Assembly: GCA_028288675.1 (NCBI GenBank)
Contig: JAQBNG010000024.1
Coordinates: forward strand, 1-33,086
From: Flavisolibacter sp.
Lineage (GTDB): Bacteria > Bacteroidota > Bacteroidia > Chitinophagales > Chitinophagaceae
Length of the DNA: 33,086 bases
Direction: 5' to 3'
Part shown: piece after piece, positions 16,064 to 24,737 of the stretch
Layout of the letters: the number at the start of each line of letters is the position of its first letter
Numbering within the stretch: position 1 is the first letter of the stretch
Made by a program: the position numbers and the translations under genes
Notes under the pieces: generated by a model
What the model was told of the DNA's origin: nothing
The model's input: only the letters and a program-made list of their open reading frames with translations
Database searches by the model: none

Positions 16064-16423
16064 TTACTGAACTAACCTGGAGGCCAGTTTATCAACAAGG
16101 GACTGCATATTTACAGGCTTAACAATAAAGTCATCAGCCCCATAGCCTTCAAACCTGGAGGCAGCGCCTGGATGGCCCGAAAACATAATAACATAAATAC
16201 CCTGTGTTTTTTTGTCCGTCTTTATCTCGCGGCAAAGTTCACGGCCATCAGTACCTGATAACAAAACATCCAATAAAATAACCAATGGAAGTCCTTGTTC
16301 CAATTTAGACAGCGCCTCTTCCCGGGAAGAAGCCGTATCAACCTCGTAGCCCTGTTTATGAAGCGCTTTACTAAGTATCGTACGCACATCCGGGTCGTCG
16401 TCAATCAAAAGAATTTTAGCCAT
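16064..16423 (-). CDS. Single-domain response regulator
   Basis: A 119-residue receiver domain without an output domain. Visible features are the acidic pocket IDDDPDVR (Asp8-10), phospho-acceptor Asp52 (ILLDVLLSG), Ser in IMFSGHPG and the conserved lysine in IVKPVNM. It belongs to a different receiver subgroup from the regulator at 11.0 kb, resembling PilH/DivK-like single receivers. No kinase lies next to it. Its neighbours are a small rightward gene, convergent with it, and the ABC permease, which is divergent. The pathway is unknown. Confidence 0.88.
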   Translation of the reverse strand: MAKILLIDDDPDVRTILSKALHKQGYEVDTASSREEALSKLEQGLPLVILLDVLLSGTDGRELCREIKTDKKTQGIYVIMFSGHPGAASRFEGYGADDFIVKPVNMQSLVDKLASRLVQ

Positions 16424-16571
16424 ATATCTTATGCAAGATTCGTTTATAATAGTGCTTATTGGGTATAGGTTGACAAGCGCCGAAATTAATCAAATAAAGC
16501 ATTGAAAAGGGCAATTTACAAAGGCAGCGCACCGATAATTTTTACCTCTCATTTACACCTACATTTGTTTT

Positions 16572-17816
16572 ATGCGGCCTTTTTTTGCAATCGTGTTTAG
16601 TAGTTTCAAAATGGCTCTTTCTGAGTTGGCTAAAAATAAGCTGCGCACATTTCTCTCCCTGTTTGGCATCACCATTGGCATTTTTTGTATCATCAGCGTA
16701 CTGGCAACGGTAAGCAGCTTAGAACAAAATCTGCAATCGGAAATAAAGTCGTTGGGAAACAATACGATTTATATTGATAAATGGGAATATGCCACCGGGG
16801 CCGATTATCCTTTTTGGAAGTATGTAAAGCGGCCGGTGCCACGGTATATCGAACTGGAAGAAATAAAAACACGTACAGCAACCGCTAAATACGCCGCCTT
16901 TAAAATAAGTGTACAGGCACCAGTAGAAGGTGGGAACAACATAGCTGAACGGATTAGGATCTATGGTATAAGCGAAGACTTTACCAACATACAGCCGGTC
17001 GAAATTATGGCCGGAAGATTTTTAAGCGAAGCCGAATTTTTCAGGGGCATACCAGCAGTGATTATCGGTTTTACATTGGCGGAAAATCTATTTGGCAACG
17101 CTGTTGCCGCATTGAACAAGACAGTTACGGTGAGAGGGCAGAAAGTAAGAATTATAGGTATTATGAAAAAGCAGGGCAGCCAGTTAATTGGAGGATGGGG
17201 ATTTGATGAATGTGTGTTGATGCCCTACCAATTCGCCCGAACTGTTATGGATGAAAGAAGGGCAGACCCCCTGATTTTAGTGCAGGCAAGAGAAAGTATT
17301 TCAAGCAAGATTTTACAGGACGATTTAAAAGGAACCATGCGGGCTGTAAGAAAATTAAGCCCTGCCGAAGACGATAATTTTGCGTTGAATGATGTGGCGG
17401 ATTTTAGTGAAGTGATGAGTAAGGCTTTTGTGAGTGTGAACCTGGGCGGTTGGATTATTGGAGCCTTATCTTTTATAGTAGGCATATTTGGCGTGGCCAA
17501 TATTATGTTCGTTACCGTTAAAGAAAGAACCCCACAAATCGGTTTGAAAAAAGCCATCGGAGCTAAGAAAAATGTCATCCTCACCGAGTTTTTAGTTGAG
17601 TCGGCTTTCTTATGTATCATAGGCGGCCTGATTGGATTGCTGCTGGTTTTTGTTCTCACCAAAATAGCCACCGCCGCTTTTGCTTTTCCTATTTATTTAT
17701 CGCCGGGCATTATCGCCATTGCTATTGCCATTTGTATAGCTGCAGGTATCACCGCCGGAATTATACCAGCGATTAAAGCGGCTAAGCTGGACCCGGTGGT
17801 GGCAATTAGAAGTTGA
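16572..17816 (+). CDS. MacB/FtsX-type ABC transporter permease
   Basis: A 414-residue permease with the MacB layout: a first membrane helix at about residues 28-50 (LFGITIGIFCIISVLATVSS), a periplasmic domain of about 230 residues, and three C-terminal helices (about 292-318, 340-362 and 372-400) forming the FtsX domain. The motifs GVANIMFVTVKERTPQIGLKKAIGA and PAIKAAKLDPVVAIRS are classic for the family. Such proteins work with a separate LolD/MacB-type ATPase in lipoprotein trafficking or efflux, but no ATPase gene is in the window. Only about 60 bases, including three TTGATTGG-like repeats, separate its stop from tsaD. Confidence 0.9.
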   Translation: MRPFFAIVFSSFKMALSELAKNKLRTFLSLFGITIGIFCIISVLATVSSLEQNLQSEIKSLGNNTIYIDKWEYATGADYPFWKYVKRPVPRYIELEEIKTRTATAKYAAFKISVQAPVEGGNNIAERIRIYGISEDFTNIQPVEIMAGRFLSEAEFFRGIPAVIIGFTLAENLFGNAVAALNKTVTVRGQKVRIIGIMKKQGSQLIGGWGFDECVLMPYQFARTVMDERRADPLILVQARESISSKILQDDLKGTMRAVRKLSPAEDDNFALNDVADFSEVMSKAFVSVNLGGWIIGALSFIVGIFGVANIMFVTVKERTPQIGLKKAIGAKKNVILTEFLVESAFLCIIGGLIGLLLVFVLTKIATAAFAFPIYLSPGIIAIAIAICIAAGITAGIIPAIKAAKLDPVVAIRS

Positions 17817-17836
17817 TTGGTTGATCGGTTGATTAG
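17813..17836. repeat. Three tandem TTGATTGG-like 8-mers
   Basis: TTGATTGG, TTGATCGG and TTGATTAG follow one another directly, overlapping the stop of the permease. TGGTTGA at 17818-17824 also pairs with TCAACCA at 17864-17870. The tract is a short word-repeat spacer of the same general kind as the other spacers in this block. Confidence 0.6.
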
Positions 17837-17876
17837 TTACTTAGTTTTGTAGTTTTTAACCAGTCAACCACATAAC

Positions 17877-18878
17877 TTGTCAACTATATTGGCCATCGAA
17901 TCTTCCTGCGATGATACTTCCGCATCGGTTTGCAGGGATGGAAAAATTTTATCTAACTACATCGCAAATCAAACGGTTCACGAAAAATATGGAGGCGTGA
18001 TACCTGAACTGGCCAGCCGTGCCCACATGCAAAATATAGTACCCGTAGTTGATGTGGCTTTGCGGGAAGCGGACGTAACATTACACGATATTGATGCCAT
18101 TGCATTTACAGAAGCGCCGGGATTAATCGGCTCCTTACTGGTAGGAAGCGGGTTTGCAAAATCGTTGGCCCTTGCACTAAATAAACCGTTAATTGCAGTG
18201 CATCACATGCAGGCCCATGTGCTGGCTAATTTGATTTCTGAACAACAGCCGGCCTTCCCGTTTTTATGCTTAACAGTGAGCGGTGGACATACTCAAATCG
18301 TGATTGCGAACCGTGCCTCCGATTTAAAAGTAATTGGCGAAACCTTAGATGATGCTGCCGGTGAAGCCTTCGATAAATCGGCAAAAATGTTGGGCCTTCC
18401 CTACCCCGGCGGACCAATGATTGATAAGTATGCGCAGGAGGGTGACCCAATGAAATTTAAGTTTGCCGAACCGCAAATCGCTGGTTTGGATTTTAGCTTC
18501 AGCGGATTAAAAACTTCTATCCTTTATTTTTTGCAAAAACAAATGAAAGAAAATGAGCATTTCATCCAGGAGAATTTGGTTGATCTGTGCGCATCTGTTC
18601 AATACACCATCATCAACATCTTACTAAAAAAATATAAAAAAGCGGCGCTACAAACGGGTATCAAGGATTTATGTATTGCCGGCGGCGTATCAGCTAATAG
18701 CGGCCTTCGCAAAGGGTTTGAGGAAATGTGCAAACAGAATGGATGGCGAAGCTTTATTCCTGCTTTTGAATATTGCACCGATAATGCAGCCATGATCGCC
18801 ATTGCAGCTTATTATAAATATTCAGAGAGAGATTTCTCGCCGCTGTCTGTAACTGCAAGTGCAAGAGCAAACTGGTGA
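17877..18878 (+). CDS. tsaD: tRNA N6-adenosine threonylcarbamoyltransferase TsaD
   Basis: A 333-residue protein of the Kae1/TsaD family, full length. The N-terminal ASKHA motif (ILAIESSCDDTSASV), the metal-binding His110 and His114 (HHMQAHVLAN), SGGHTQIV and the C-terminal YCTDNAAMIA are all present. It transfers threonylcarbamoyl to A37 of ANN-decoding tRNAs (t6A), together with TsaB and TsaE. The start must be TTG at 17877: the frame is closed by a stop at 17850 and contains no ATG or GTG before the conserved N-terminus. TTG may lower its expression. The trmN6 gene, another tRNA A37 modifier, follows after 72 bases. Confidence 0.96.
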   Translation: MSTILAIESSCDDTSASVCRDGKILSNYIANQTVHEKYGGVIPELASRAHMQNIVPVVDVALREADVTLHDIDAIAFTEAPGLIGSLLVGSGFAKSLALALNKPLIAVHHMQAHVLANLISEQQPAFPFLCLTVSGGHTQIVIANRASDLKVIGETLDDAAGEAFDKSAKMLGLPYPGGPMIDKYAQEGDPMKFKFAEPQIAGLDFSFSGLKTSILYFLQKQMKENEHFIQENLVDLCASVQYTIINILLKKYKKAALQTGIKDLCIAGGVSANSGLRKGFEEMCKQNGWRSFIPAFEYCTDNAAMIAIAAYYKYSERDFSPLSVTASARANW

Positions 18879-18950
18879 TAGGAAACAGGTAATATGCAAT
18901 TGGCAATAAGCAAAAGAGAATAACAGAAAAATACATTCATCCGGCAGGCC

Positions 18951-19673
18951 TTGGCAAATACATACTTTCAATTCAAGCAGTTTACTATTCATCATGACCG
19001 CTGTGCCATGAAAGTTACCACAGACAGTTGCCTGTTTGGGGCATGGGCGGCAAGAGAAGTTCAAAGTTTGCAACTTCAAAATTTACAATTGTTAGATGTT
19101 GGCGCAGGCAGCGGATTACTGTCATTGATGATGGCGCAGAAAAATGTTGTGATAATTGATGCAATTGAAATAGATAAAGAAGCTGCTCACCAGGCAGAAG
19201 AAAATGTAGGGGCTTCACCATGGAAAGAGCATATTACAATCATTGCTGAAGACGTGCTGCGATGGAGGCCAACAAAAAAATATGATGTCATCATATCTAA
19301 TCCGCCATTTTATGAAGCCGATTTAAAATCAGATCGTTTCACTAAAAACGTAGCGCACCATAATGCCGGGTTGCTCTTAAACGAGTTGCTTCAATTTATA
19401 AAAAAGCATCTTACAACTGATGGTGTATTCTTTTTATTATTGCCTTTTAAAAGAGGAAAAGATGTAGAGGAACTTTTAGCAGTTTACGAATTGCATCTGC
19501 ATAAAAAAGTCACCGTAAAACAAACGACAGAACATGCTCCTTTTCGATTGATGTTGCAGGGTTCAAACACAAAAGCAGAAACGGTTGTAGTAGAACTTTC
19601 TATCAAAGACAATCATCAGCAATACACCCAGAAATTTACATCTATTCTGAAAGACTATTACCTGCACTTATAA
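18951..19673 (+). CDS. trmN6: tRNA1(Val) (adenine(37)-N6)-methyltransferase TrmN6
   Basis: A 240-residue class I SAM methyltransferase. The start of the family is recognisable (YFQFKQFTIHHDRCAMKVTTD), followed by SAM motif I LLDVGAGSGLL (about 47-57), acidic motif AIEID and the catalytic NPPFY (117-121) used by N6-adenine methyltransferases. It should methylate A37 of tRNA-Val(UAC). The frame opens after a TAA at 18921, and the only family-consistent start is the TTG at 18951. Its stop overlaps the stop of the convergent isoaspartyl peptidase by six bases. Confidence 0.9.
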   Translation: MANTYFQFKQFTIHHDRCAMKVTTDSCLFGAWAAREVQSLQLQNLQLLDVGAGSGLLSLMMAQKNVVIIDAIEIDKEAAHQAEENVGASPWKEHITIIAEDVLRWRPTKKYDVIISNPPFYEADLKSDRFTKNVAHHNAGLLLNELLQFIKKHLTTDGVFFLLLPFKRGKDVEELLAVYELHLHKKVTVKQTTEHAPFRLMLQGSNTKAETVVVELSIKDNHQQYTQKFTSILKDYYLHL

Positions 19674-20609
19674 TTTGTCTGGATAGTTGGCGATAAATTG
19701 TTCGCCATCACTTGTTTTGTAACCCCTGTGCATGCGCTCCGAATTAAACTCCATGGTAACGGTTCCCGTAGTATCTAAAGCTATAATTCCCATATCGCCT
19801 TCAGCATCTTTCAGTTCATTGTGCATCAAATAATGACAAGCCTCTTTCAGGCCTAAACCTTTATATTGAATTAAAGCCGAAACATGAAAAGCCATGACGT
19901 GTTGTATCAATACTTCACCATCGCCTGTTGATGAAACCGCACATGTTTTATTATTGGCGTAAGAACCAGTGCCAATCATTGAGCTGTCACCAATTCTTCC
20001 CGGAGCTTTATTTTCAGTACCACCTGTTGATGTGGCCGCAGCTACATTGCCTTCTTTATCAAGCGCAACAGCACCAACAGTTCCATGTGTTTTTCGTTTT
20101 ACCTGGTATTGTCCTGCTCCCTCCATCGTGTTATCCGCTTCTTTTAAAGCCTTAGTGTATTGTTCAAAAGCATGGTCGGTAATAAAGTAAGCTTCAGGCA
20201 TCACTTTCAAGCCAATTTGATTTGCAAACTCGAGGGCGCCCATATCGCCAATATAGATGTGCTCTGTTTTTTCCATGATGGCCCGTGCCAAAGTAACCGG
20301 GTTCTTTACGTTTTTTACAATGGATACGGCGCCCGATTTTAAATCTTGGCCATTCATAATAGAAGCTTCCATTTCTACTTCGGCTTTCTTATTTAAAGCC
20401 GATCCCCTGCCGGCATTGAACAAGGGATTATCTTCTAAATAATTCACCGCTTCTTCCACTGCATCCAGGGCACTGCCCCCTTCTTCTAAGACACGATAGC
20501 CTGCATCCATTGCTTCCTGTATGCCTTGCTCATATTCTTTTTGATGCTGTCGTATAAATTCCGAATCGGGTCCTGCGCCGCCATGCACGGCTATTGCAAT
20601 TTTGTTCAT
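19668..20609 (-). CDS. Isoaspartyl peptidase / plant-type L-asparaginase
   Basis: A 313-residue N-terminal-nucleophile hydrolase precursor. The autocleavage site HGTVGAVALD puts the nucleophile at Thr177; GNVAAATSTGG and GRIGDSSMIGTGSYA of the beta subunit follow, and NPLFNAGRGSALN is in the alpha subunit. Such enzymes cleave beta-aspartyl dipeptides. Next to cyanophycin genes, the probable substrate is beta-Asp-Arg, the product of cyanophycinase, yielding aspartate and arginine. No signal peptide is present, so it acts in the cytoplasm. It lies 159 bases downstream of the 85-residue gene and may have its own promoter as well as readthrough from cphB. Confidence 0.93.
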   Translation of the reverse strand: MNKIAIAVHGGAGPDSEFIRQHQKEYEQGIQEAMDAGYRVLEEGGSALDAVEEAVNYLEDNPLFNAGRGSALNKKAEVEMEASIMNGQDLKSGAVSIVKNVKNPVTLARAIMEKTEHIYIGDMGALEFANQIGLKVMPEAYFITDHAFEQYTKALKEADNTMEGAGQYQVKRKTHGTVGAVALDKEGNVAAATSTGGTENKAPGRIGDSSMIGTGSYANNKTCAVSSTGDGEVLIQHVMAFHVSALIQYKGLGLKEACHYLMHNELKDAEGDMGIIALDTTGTVTMEFNSERMHRGYKTSDGEQFIANYPDKL

Positions 20610-20627
20610 ATTAAATAAGGCTACTAA

Positions 20628-20655
20628 TAAAAATATGCCAGCCGGTACACAGCAA
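20628..20655 (-). promoter_or_regulatory. Possible promoter of the isoaspartyl peptidase gene
   Basis: On the leftward strand TTG (20653-20655) is followed after 17 bases by TATTTTTA (20628-20635), one mismatch from TAnnTTTG. The leader would be only about 10-12 bases, which is short, so this is tentative. Confidence 0.3.
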
Positions 20656-20768
20656 TTAACCTTTGTATAATGAATAAGTATTTAAAAGTGAGTAACGTGT
20701 ACTGAACAAAGAAGCACCTGGTTATTCCATCTCCACAAGATTTTCTTTACGTTGAGATAGCGAACACA

Positions 20769-21026
20769 TTACATGATACTGGTCTCTTCTTCCATTCTGA
20801 ATTGGCTTATCTCTGCCATTAGAGCACCGACTAATTCTTTATAATCTTCCAGGTCGCAAATCCAGATTTTACCTTTTTTACGGATAACCATTTTCTGAGG
20901 TATATAGCCATCGCCGCTGTTGTTTTTTTCATCATGCAGACGAAGAATATACACATCGTCTTCCTGCCTGGTAACATCGTATATTACTGGTAACTCCTTA
21001 TATTGAACCATTACTTTTAGCGCCAT
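20769..21026 (-). CDS. Unknown 85-residue protein within the cyanophycin catabolic operon
   Basis: A soluble 85-residue protein that begins only 10 bases after the cphB stop on the same strand, so it is almost certainly co-transcribed with cyanophycinase. It has alternating beta-like segments (MALKVMVQYKELPVIYDV, DVYILRL, QKMVIRKKGKIWICDL) and an acidic C-terminal helix (LVGALMAEISQFRMEEE). It has no signal, membrane segment or recognised domain. Position suggests a role in storage-polymer turnover or its control, but this is inference from context only. The core IWICD string also occurs in the 150-residue protein at 25.5 kb; whether that is homology is unclear. Confidence 0.7.
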   Translation of the reverse strand: MALKVMVQYKELPVIYDVTRQEDDVYILRLHDEKNNSGDGYIPQKMVIRKKGKIWICDLEDYKELVGALMAEISQFRMEEETSIM

Positions 21027-21036
21027 TGTTGTTGTT

Positions 21037-21906
21037 TTAATTAACGTGATGCGAAAAAGTTATACCTGTAAATTCTCTTGTATTTATATCAAATACATCG
21101 GAGTTGGTCATAATGTGTACTATGATATTACTAACCGATAAAGGCATGCTGCTTTTAATGTCAGCGATGTTGTTATGATTGATGTTGCACCCATCAACAA
21201 CCACTACACTACTGCTGCCGATGGCTCTCAACCGGTACCCTTTTTCTATCACTACACCTGTATCTTCATCTAATCCTATGCCTACCGCACCGGGTTGAGC
21301 GGCAATAGCCTGCACTAATCTTCCAAACCGGCCACGGGCATCAAAATGCGTATCAATAATTACTTCCTGTAAAAATCCCAGGCCTATGCTTAAATCGATT
21401 TTCCCTTTGAGATAAGCCTTTGTTTCATCGCCACCATAGATCATTGTATTGCTCATGGCGGCGGCACCGGCGCTGGTACCTGCAATTACAAAAGGTTCGC
21501 TTTGATAGCGCCCCCGCACAATGTCTAAAAATTCTGTTCCCCCCAGTACGGAACTAAGGCGTAACTGGTCGCCACCAGAAAGCAAAATGCAGTTACACTT
21601 CTCTAACCGCTCTAATGTTTTTTTGGAGTCTGCCTCTTCCCGCTTTGTAATTTTTAAATGACCTATTTCAATGCAACCTAATTTTCGAAACGCTTTCTTA
21701 TATACCTGGGCAACTTCGTCGGGGATAGATGATGCGGTAGTCACCACTTCAATTTTAGGTTCACCTTTTTTGCCCGCCAGTTCAACAATTTCGTTTAAAA
21801 TACCCGCTTTAAAAAAGTCTAAACTGTTTTGCTTTTCTTTTTCTTCATCAGTGCCTTTGTCCTCAGCGCCGCCAATCGCTATTAAATAACCTTTCGGATA
21901 CTGCAT
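21037..21906 (-). CDS. cphB: Cyanophycinase CphB
   Basis: A 289-residue serine peptidase of the S51 family, started at the ATG at 21906 (a TTG two codons earlier was not used). The nucleophile elbow GTSAGAAAMS places the catalytic serine at Ser145. The preceding ILLSGGDQLRLSS block and GIGLDEDTGVVIE near residue 215 are typical of cyanophycinase. No signal peptide is visible, so it is the cytoplasmic type that mobilises internal granules, releasing beta-Asp-Arg dipeptides from the chain end. It is divergent from the cyanophycin synthetase gene across 111 bases and leads the operon with the 85-residue gene and, probably, the isoaspartyl peptidase. Confidence 0.94.
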   Translation of the reverse strand: MQYPKGYLIAIGGAEDKGTDEEKEKQNSLDFFKAGILNEIVELAGKKGEPKIEVVTTASSIPDEVAQVYKKAFRKLGCIEIGHLKITKREEADSKKTLERLEKCNCILLSGGDQLRLSSVLGGTEFLDIVRGRYQSEPFVIAGTSAGAAAMSNTMIYGGDETKAYLKGKIDLSIGLGFLQEVIIDTHFDARGRFGRLVQAIAAQPGAVGIGLDEDTGVVIEKGYRLRAIGSSSVVVVDGCNINHNNIADIKSSMPLSVSNIIVHIMTNSDVFDINTREFTGITFSHHVN

Positions 21907-21966
21907 AAACAACTGCTAAGAAAAATAATGCCATATCTGTTGAAAACTTTTGTTTAGGAATTCACC

Positions 21967-21983
21967 AATTCTGGTACAGAATT
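21967..21983. promoter_or_regulatory. Dyad symmetry in the cphA-cphB divergent promoter region
   Basis: AATTCTG (21967-21973) and CAGAATT (21977-21983) are perfect inverted 7-mers around GTA, with a further GGAATTC just upstream. The site sits near the middle of the short region between divergent cphB and cphA, where one regulator could control synthesis and breakdown together. Confidence 0.4.
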
Positions 21984-22017
21984 TTTCATACTAACGGTTA
22001 CACCAAATGTTTGTTAT

Positions 22018-24651
22018 ATGAAAGTTCGTGATGTAAAAGTGCTGCGGGGGCCAAATTACTGGTCAATTAAACGGCACAAACTCATTCAAGCGACTTTAGA
22101 TTTAGAAGACTTAGAATACAAGCCCACCGATGAGATACCAGGATTCCTGGAACGACTTCAACAATTGTTGCCTTCCCTCTACGAACACAGATGTAGTGTG
22201 GGCAACCCCGGCGGTTTTTTTGAAAGGGTAAAGGAAGGTACATGGATGGGCCATGTGATAGAACATATTGCTATTGCTTTACAAAATTTAGCAGGTATTG
22301 AACTTGGGTTTGGACAGACGAGAGGCACCGGTGAAGAAGGGGTTTATCATGTAGTATTTGAGTATGGTGAAGAAGAAGAAGGACGCTACACTTTATCCGC
22401 TGCTATTAAAGTTGCAGAAGCTTTAATAAATGATGAAGCGTACGATGTACAAAAAGATATTGCAGAAATAAAACGGCTGTGGTTTAAATACAAGCTGGGT
22501 CCCAGCACCGGCTCTATTGCCGATGAAGCAAAAAAACGCGGCATCCCTGTTATGCGCCTTGATGACGGATCACTGGTGCAATTAGGCTATGGTGCCAAGC
22601 TAACCCGCTACGAAGCAACCATTACCTCGCATACCAGTTCGCTGGCTGTTGAGATAGCAGGTGATAAAGAGCAGACAAAAAAATTGTTGCAGGCGGCAAA
22701 CCTGGCTGTTCCTTTTGGCGATGTGGTGGGCCGTGAGGAGAACCTGAAAGATGCCATAGATGCCATTGGTTATCCTATAGTGATCAAGCCCCTTGATGGC
22801 AATCATGGCAAAGGCGCTACCATCAACATCATAGATTGGGAACATGCTGTTTGCGCTTTTCACCGGGCAAAAAAGTGGAGCGAAGATGTTATTGTCGAAA
22901 AGTTTATTGAAGGCTGTGACTACCGGGTGCTTGTAATTAATAACAAATTTGTGGCTGCTGCTTTACGCACCCCAGCCAGCGTTACAGGCGATGGAAAACA
23001 TACAGTACAGCAGTTAATTGACATAGAAAACCAAGATCCAAGACGAGGGGCCGGCCATGATAATGCACTTACAGAAATTAAGGTTGATGAAGTGACCATG
23101 GAATTGCTTAGAAAGAAACACTTTACTGTAAACAGTATCTTACCCCAGGGTGAGGTACTTCATTTGAAACCTACAGCTAATTTAAGCACCGGTGGTACAG
23201 CAACAGATGTTACCGATCAAGTGCATCCCGAGAACATCTCTTGTTTTGAACGCATCGCCCGTAATATTGGTTTAGATATTTGCGGTATAGATGTAATGGC
23301 GACTACTCTGTCTACCCCATTAAAAGAAAACGGCGGCGCTGTGCTGGAAGTAAATGCTGCACCGGGTTTTAGAATGCATCTTGAACCAACAAGTGGTACG
23401 CCACGCAATGTAGCAGCGCCGGTTATAGATATGCTTTTTCCAAAAGATAAAGGGCGCATACCTATTATCGCTATCACTGGAACAAATGGTAAAACAACTA
23501 CCACAAGACTGATGGCGCATATTGTAAAACAGGCAGGCTATGTAACTGGTTTTACTACCACCGACGGTGTTTATATCAATGATGAATTAGTATTGAAAGG
23601 TGATTGCTCAGGACCTCATTCTGCGCAACTGGTTTTAAAAGACAGCTCTGTGGAGTTTGCTGTTTTAGAAACAGCCCGCGGCGGCATTCTTCGTTCGGGC
23701 CTGGCCTTTGATGGCTGCGACTGCGCCATTGTTACAAATGTTGCTGCAGACCATTTAGGACTTGGTGGGATAGATACGATAGAAAAATTGGCAAGGGTAA
23801 AATCGGTGGTGCCGGAAACTGTAAACGAAAACGGCTATGCTATTTTAAACGCCGATGATGACCTGGTTTATGCTATGCGGGAAAATGTCAAAGGTAAAAT
23901 AGCTCTCTTTTCTATGCATGCTGATAATGCCCGCATAGAAGAACATTGTGCAGCGGGTGGGTTAGCTGCCATTTACGAAAACGGCTATTTATTATTACGC
24001 ATCGGCAACCATTTTATACCTATTGAAGAAGCGGTGAATATTCCGATTACGTTTGGCGGTAAAGCCGATTTTAATATTGCCAACTCGTTAGCAGCTTCGT
24101 TAGCAGCTTATACATCAAAAATAAAATTAGGAACCATACGAAAGGCCCTGCGCTCCTTTGTTCCTTCCGCAGAAAGTATTCCTGGACGTATGAATATTTA
24201 CGAGTTTAATGATTTTACTGTTGTTCTTGATTATGCTCATAACCCTCATGGCGTGAAAGCCCTGGGCCAGTTTATCAAAACATTTGAAGGAAGAAAAGTT
24301 GGTATTATTACCGGTGTTGGAGACAGGCGTGATGAAGATATTTCTTCCCTTGGCGAAGAAGCGGCTAAAGTATTTGACGAGATCATCATCCGGCATGACG
24401 ATGATATGCGGGGACGTTCTTATGAAGACATAGACAGGCTGTTAAGAATTGGCATTCATAAGATAGATGAAGACAAGCCTATCGCTTATTATGGTACCGA
24501 ATGTGAAGCGGTAGAGCAAGTACTAAATGAAGGGAGGCCTGGTTCCGTTATTGTATTATTAATTGATAACGTCACTGCTGTCACAGAATGTATTGCAAAA
24601 TATCGAAACAGGGAAAAGGAAAGGATGATGACATTACAAAAAGCCGGGTAA
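22018..24651 (+). CDS. cphA: Cyanophycin synthetase CphA
   Basis: An 877-residue enzyme of normal CphA1 length with the three expected parts. An N-terminal domain (about 1-160) contains the MGHVIEHIAIALQ segment. An ATP-grasp domain (about 210-480) carries the glycine-rich GNHGKGA loop (261-267) and a late EVNAAPGFRMH motif. A Mur-ligase-like C-terminal half has the P-loop GTNGKTTTTR at 488-497 and LDYAHNPHG near residue 738. The ATP-grasp part adds Asp to the backbone and the Mur-like part adds Arg to the side chain, making multi-L-arginyl-poly-L-aspartate granules in the cytoplasm. Both ATP sites look intact. The divergent cphB and isoaspartyl peptidase genes complete the pathway. Confidence 0.97.
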   Translation: MKVRDVKVLRGPNYWSIKRHKLIQATLDLEDLEYKPTDEIPGFLERLQQLLPSLYEHRCSVGNPGGFFERVKEGTWMGHVIEHIAIALQNLAGIELGFGQTRGTGEEGVYHVVFEYGEEEEGRYTLSAAIKVAEALINDEAYDVQKDIAEIKRLWFKYKLGPSTGSIADEAKKRGIPVMRLDDGSLVQLGYGAKLTRYEATITSHTSSLAVEIAGDKEQTKKLLQAANLAVPFGDVVGREENLKDAIDAIGYPIVIKPLDGNHGKGATINIIDWEHAVCAFHRAKKWSEDVIVEKFIEGCDYRVLVINNKFVAAALRTPASVTGDGKHTVQQLIDIENQDPRRGAGHDNALTEIKVDEVTMELLRKKHFTVNSILPQGEVLHLKPTANLSTGGTATDVTDQVHPENISCFERIARNIGLDICGIDVMATTLSTPLKENGGAVLEVNAAPGFRMHLEPTSGTPRNVAAPVIDMLFPKDKGRIPIIAITGTNGKTTTTRLMAHIVKQAGYVTGFTTTDGVYINDELVLKGDCSGPHSAQLVLKDSSVEFAVLETARGGILRSGLAFDGCDCAIVTNVAADHLGLGGIDTIEKLARVKSVVPETVNENGYAILNADDDLVYAMRENVKGKIALFSMHADNARIEEHCAAGGLAAIYENGYLLLRIGNHFIPIEEAVNIPITFGGKADFNIANSLAASLAAYTSKIKLGTIRKALRSFVPSAESIPGRMNIYEFNDFTVVLDYAHNPHGVKALGQFIKTFEGRKVGIITGVGDRRDEDISSLGEEAAKVFDEIIIRHDDDMRGRSYEDIDRLLRIGIHKIDEDKPIAYYGTECEAVEQVLNEGRPGSVIVLLIDNVTAVTECIAKYRNREKERMMTLQKAG

Positions 24652-24737
24652 ACCCTGGCAGGGAATGGTCCCATTAAAGCAAAATGTTTTCTCAAACAGA
24701 TGGCATAATTTTTAATCTTTTTATCAAAACAATTTTT

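Noticed and set aside
18754-18936. Leftward hydrophobic frame over the end of tsaD
   Set aside because: It is the reverse complement of the tsaD C-terminus and of a GCAATAAGC-type spacer; such frames look like signal peptides by composition only.
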